DNA of 64,000 bases. Origin: Ahaetulla prasina. Taxonomy: Eukaryota > Chordata > Lepidosauria > Squamata > Colubridae. The translations under genes and the position numbers were made by a program. The notes under the pieces were generated by a model that searched no databases, was not told the DNA's origin, and saw only the letters and a list, made by a program, of their open reading frames with translations. The stretch spans positions 160,664,438 to 160,728,437 of the forward strand of contig NC_080540.1 in the NCBI RefSeq assembly GCF_028640845.1. The letters are read 5' to 3'. How positions within the stretch are numbered: the first letter of the stretch is position 1; each line of letters starts with the position of its first letter. Shown one piece after another: positions 62,850-64,000 of this stretch.

Positions 62850-64000
62850 CTCTTGGTCCTTTCAGCTGATGCAGGTATGGTCCTTTCCCCAGACTCCCAC
62901 TGACTCTCCATTTCCATTTTCTTAATTATTCTTCCCAGAAGAAGTGATCATGGATCACTGAGTGAAGATTTGAATCTCCTGCTCCAAGTCCAGTGATAAT
63001 CAATACTTCAGTATTCCACCTCTGGCATTAGAAATAACTCTGAATTTTTGCCCCCACTGTGGTCTTTGATTTTGAAGCTTTCCACAGCAAAGGCGATGGT
63101 GGGAGCAAAATAGACTCTGATCCAACAGAGATAAAAGGGATCCATCAGAGATAAAAGTGCTTAAGCTTTCCCAATCTCAAGGGATGACTTAGCACTTTTA
63201 TCTCAGATGGATTGTGATCCTTTACCATTCCAACCAACTAATTACCACTTCTCTGCCCTGTTTCTCCTGCAAAAGGAAAAGAAGGGAAGCTGACACTGCA
63301 AGAATTTCTTTTTATGTAATCAGCACACTCCCCAGCCCTACCTCACCCATGGCTTGGGCTTGCTTGCAGAAAATTCTGCTCCCCACCACAGCCCTGGTTC
63401 CTGTCAGAGCCCTCAGCTGGTGAGGAATTGTAAACCTGACCATCATTGATTATCACCTGCTGGCCATTTCCTGCCTCCTGAGCTTGCTGTTCTGGCTGCA
63501 TCTCAAGTGGCCCCATATTCCATCCATGTTCAAAACCAAGTGTGAGACTGGGAAAAGAGGAGTCGAAACCTCTCTTATCCTACAGAACCACAGTTGAGTG
63601 GAATTCTGTTTCCACACACTAACTCCGCTCTCTAGTTCAGGAATGAGCAAGTTAAACCTACAGTACTGTAGCAAGCAAACACACAGGAGTGCTCTGCAAA
63701 TTAAAAGTGATCCATAAATAACTTTAAAGTAGTAAATAACTTGTGAGCTGATGCTGATATATAATCAATGAGATTCCACTCCCTCAGAAAGATAGAACTC
63801 TTTCAAGTTCTTGCTGTTTGTGAATTTAAAATGTTGACCTGCGTCACCAATAGATAATTGTGTCCCTAATACTAATAGATCATCTCCCTACAACTTTTCC
63901 CAAACGTCTGTGCTAAAAAACCAAACAAACAACCAAGCCTCTTTTGTGTTCATTTAACTTCTGAATGTCATTCCCCGGCCCCCAGATTTTGCCCCAACAC
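62850..64000. other. AGAP2 intron to window end, no feature recognised
   Basis: A local direct repeat GATCC.(A/T)CAGAGATAAAAG lies near 63119-63155, with an inverted partner (CTTTTATCTC) near 63196. No further AGAP2 exon and no repeat end recognised. Confidence 0.5.

Noticed and set aside
1..64000. CRISPR arrays, operons, prokaryotic defence or phage systems
   Set aside because: The regular repeats present are eukaryotic micro- and minisatellites and interspersed elements; the split exons show a vertebrate nuclear genome.

Overview
This is nuclear DNA of a squamate reptile, most probably a snake. The window holds one recognisable host gene, AGAP2 (PIKE; Arf-GAP with GTPase, ankyrin and PH domains 2), on the + strand. 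It is incomplete at both ends. The vertebrate assignment rests on 13 exons with proper splice sites, consistent phases and near-identity to AGAP2. The squamate assignment rests on the repeats: tRNA-derived SINEs with BovB-type (CCTTTACCTTT) tails, CR1, L2 and Rex1-like LINEs, a SPIN-like hAT element, and many short hAT and TA-flanked DNA transposons. The species cannot be named from the sequence.

Layout. Positions 1-35410 contain no exon I can recognise. This stretch is either a very long upstream AGAP2 intron or intergenic DNA, and it carries a heavy load of nested transposable elements, including an L2 LINE with an uninterrupted 536-codon reverse transcriptase frame (27636-29246). Coding exons lie at 35411-35469, 37294-37381, 38131-38216, 44157-44298, 47217-47351, 48752-48849, 51706-51858, 52860-52946, 53492-53596, 55410-55572, 59046-59147, 59280-59426 and 61332-61391, 1425 coding bases in all. 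They encode the end of the N-terminal segment, the whole GTPase-like domain (P-loop, VGTQD, CATYG), the Ser/Pro-rich linker, the first half of the split PH domain and the basic insertion loop inside it. The exons for the rest of the PH domain, the ArfGAP zinc finger and the ankyrin repeats must lie beyond 64000, and the first exon beyond position 1 or unrecognised.

The introns are full of insertions that can be delimited to the base by target-site duplications: hAT elements with 8-bp duplications, TA-flanked elements, 5'-truncated L1s with 11-22 bp duplications, and SINEs. Notable cases are a SPIN-like element with a perfect duplication (53746-54234), two hAT elements carrying a 42-bp minisatellite with different copy numbers (51293-51637, 57293-57681), an L1 that landed 44 bp after a splice donor (44343-45000), a CR1 with an inverted 5' segment inside a hAT element (6096-6698), and an L1 split by three later insertions (2813-5434).

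I found no CRISPR array, operon, tRNA/rRNA gene or new enzymatic system. The unusual content is transposon biology and its relation to AGAP2 splicing. All repeat-family names were made by eye from motifs and ends, without a database search.
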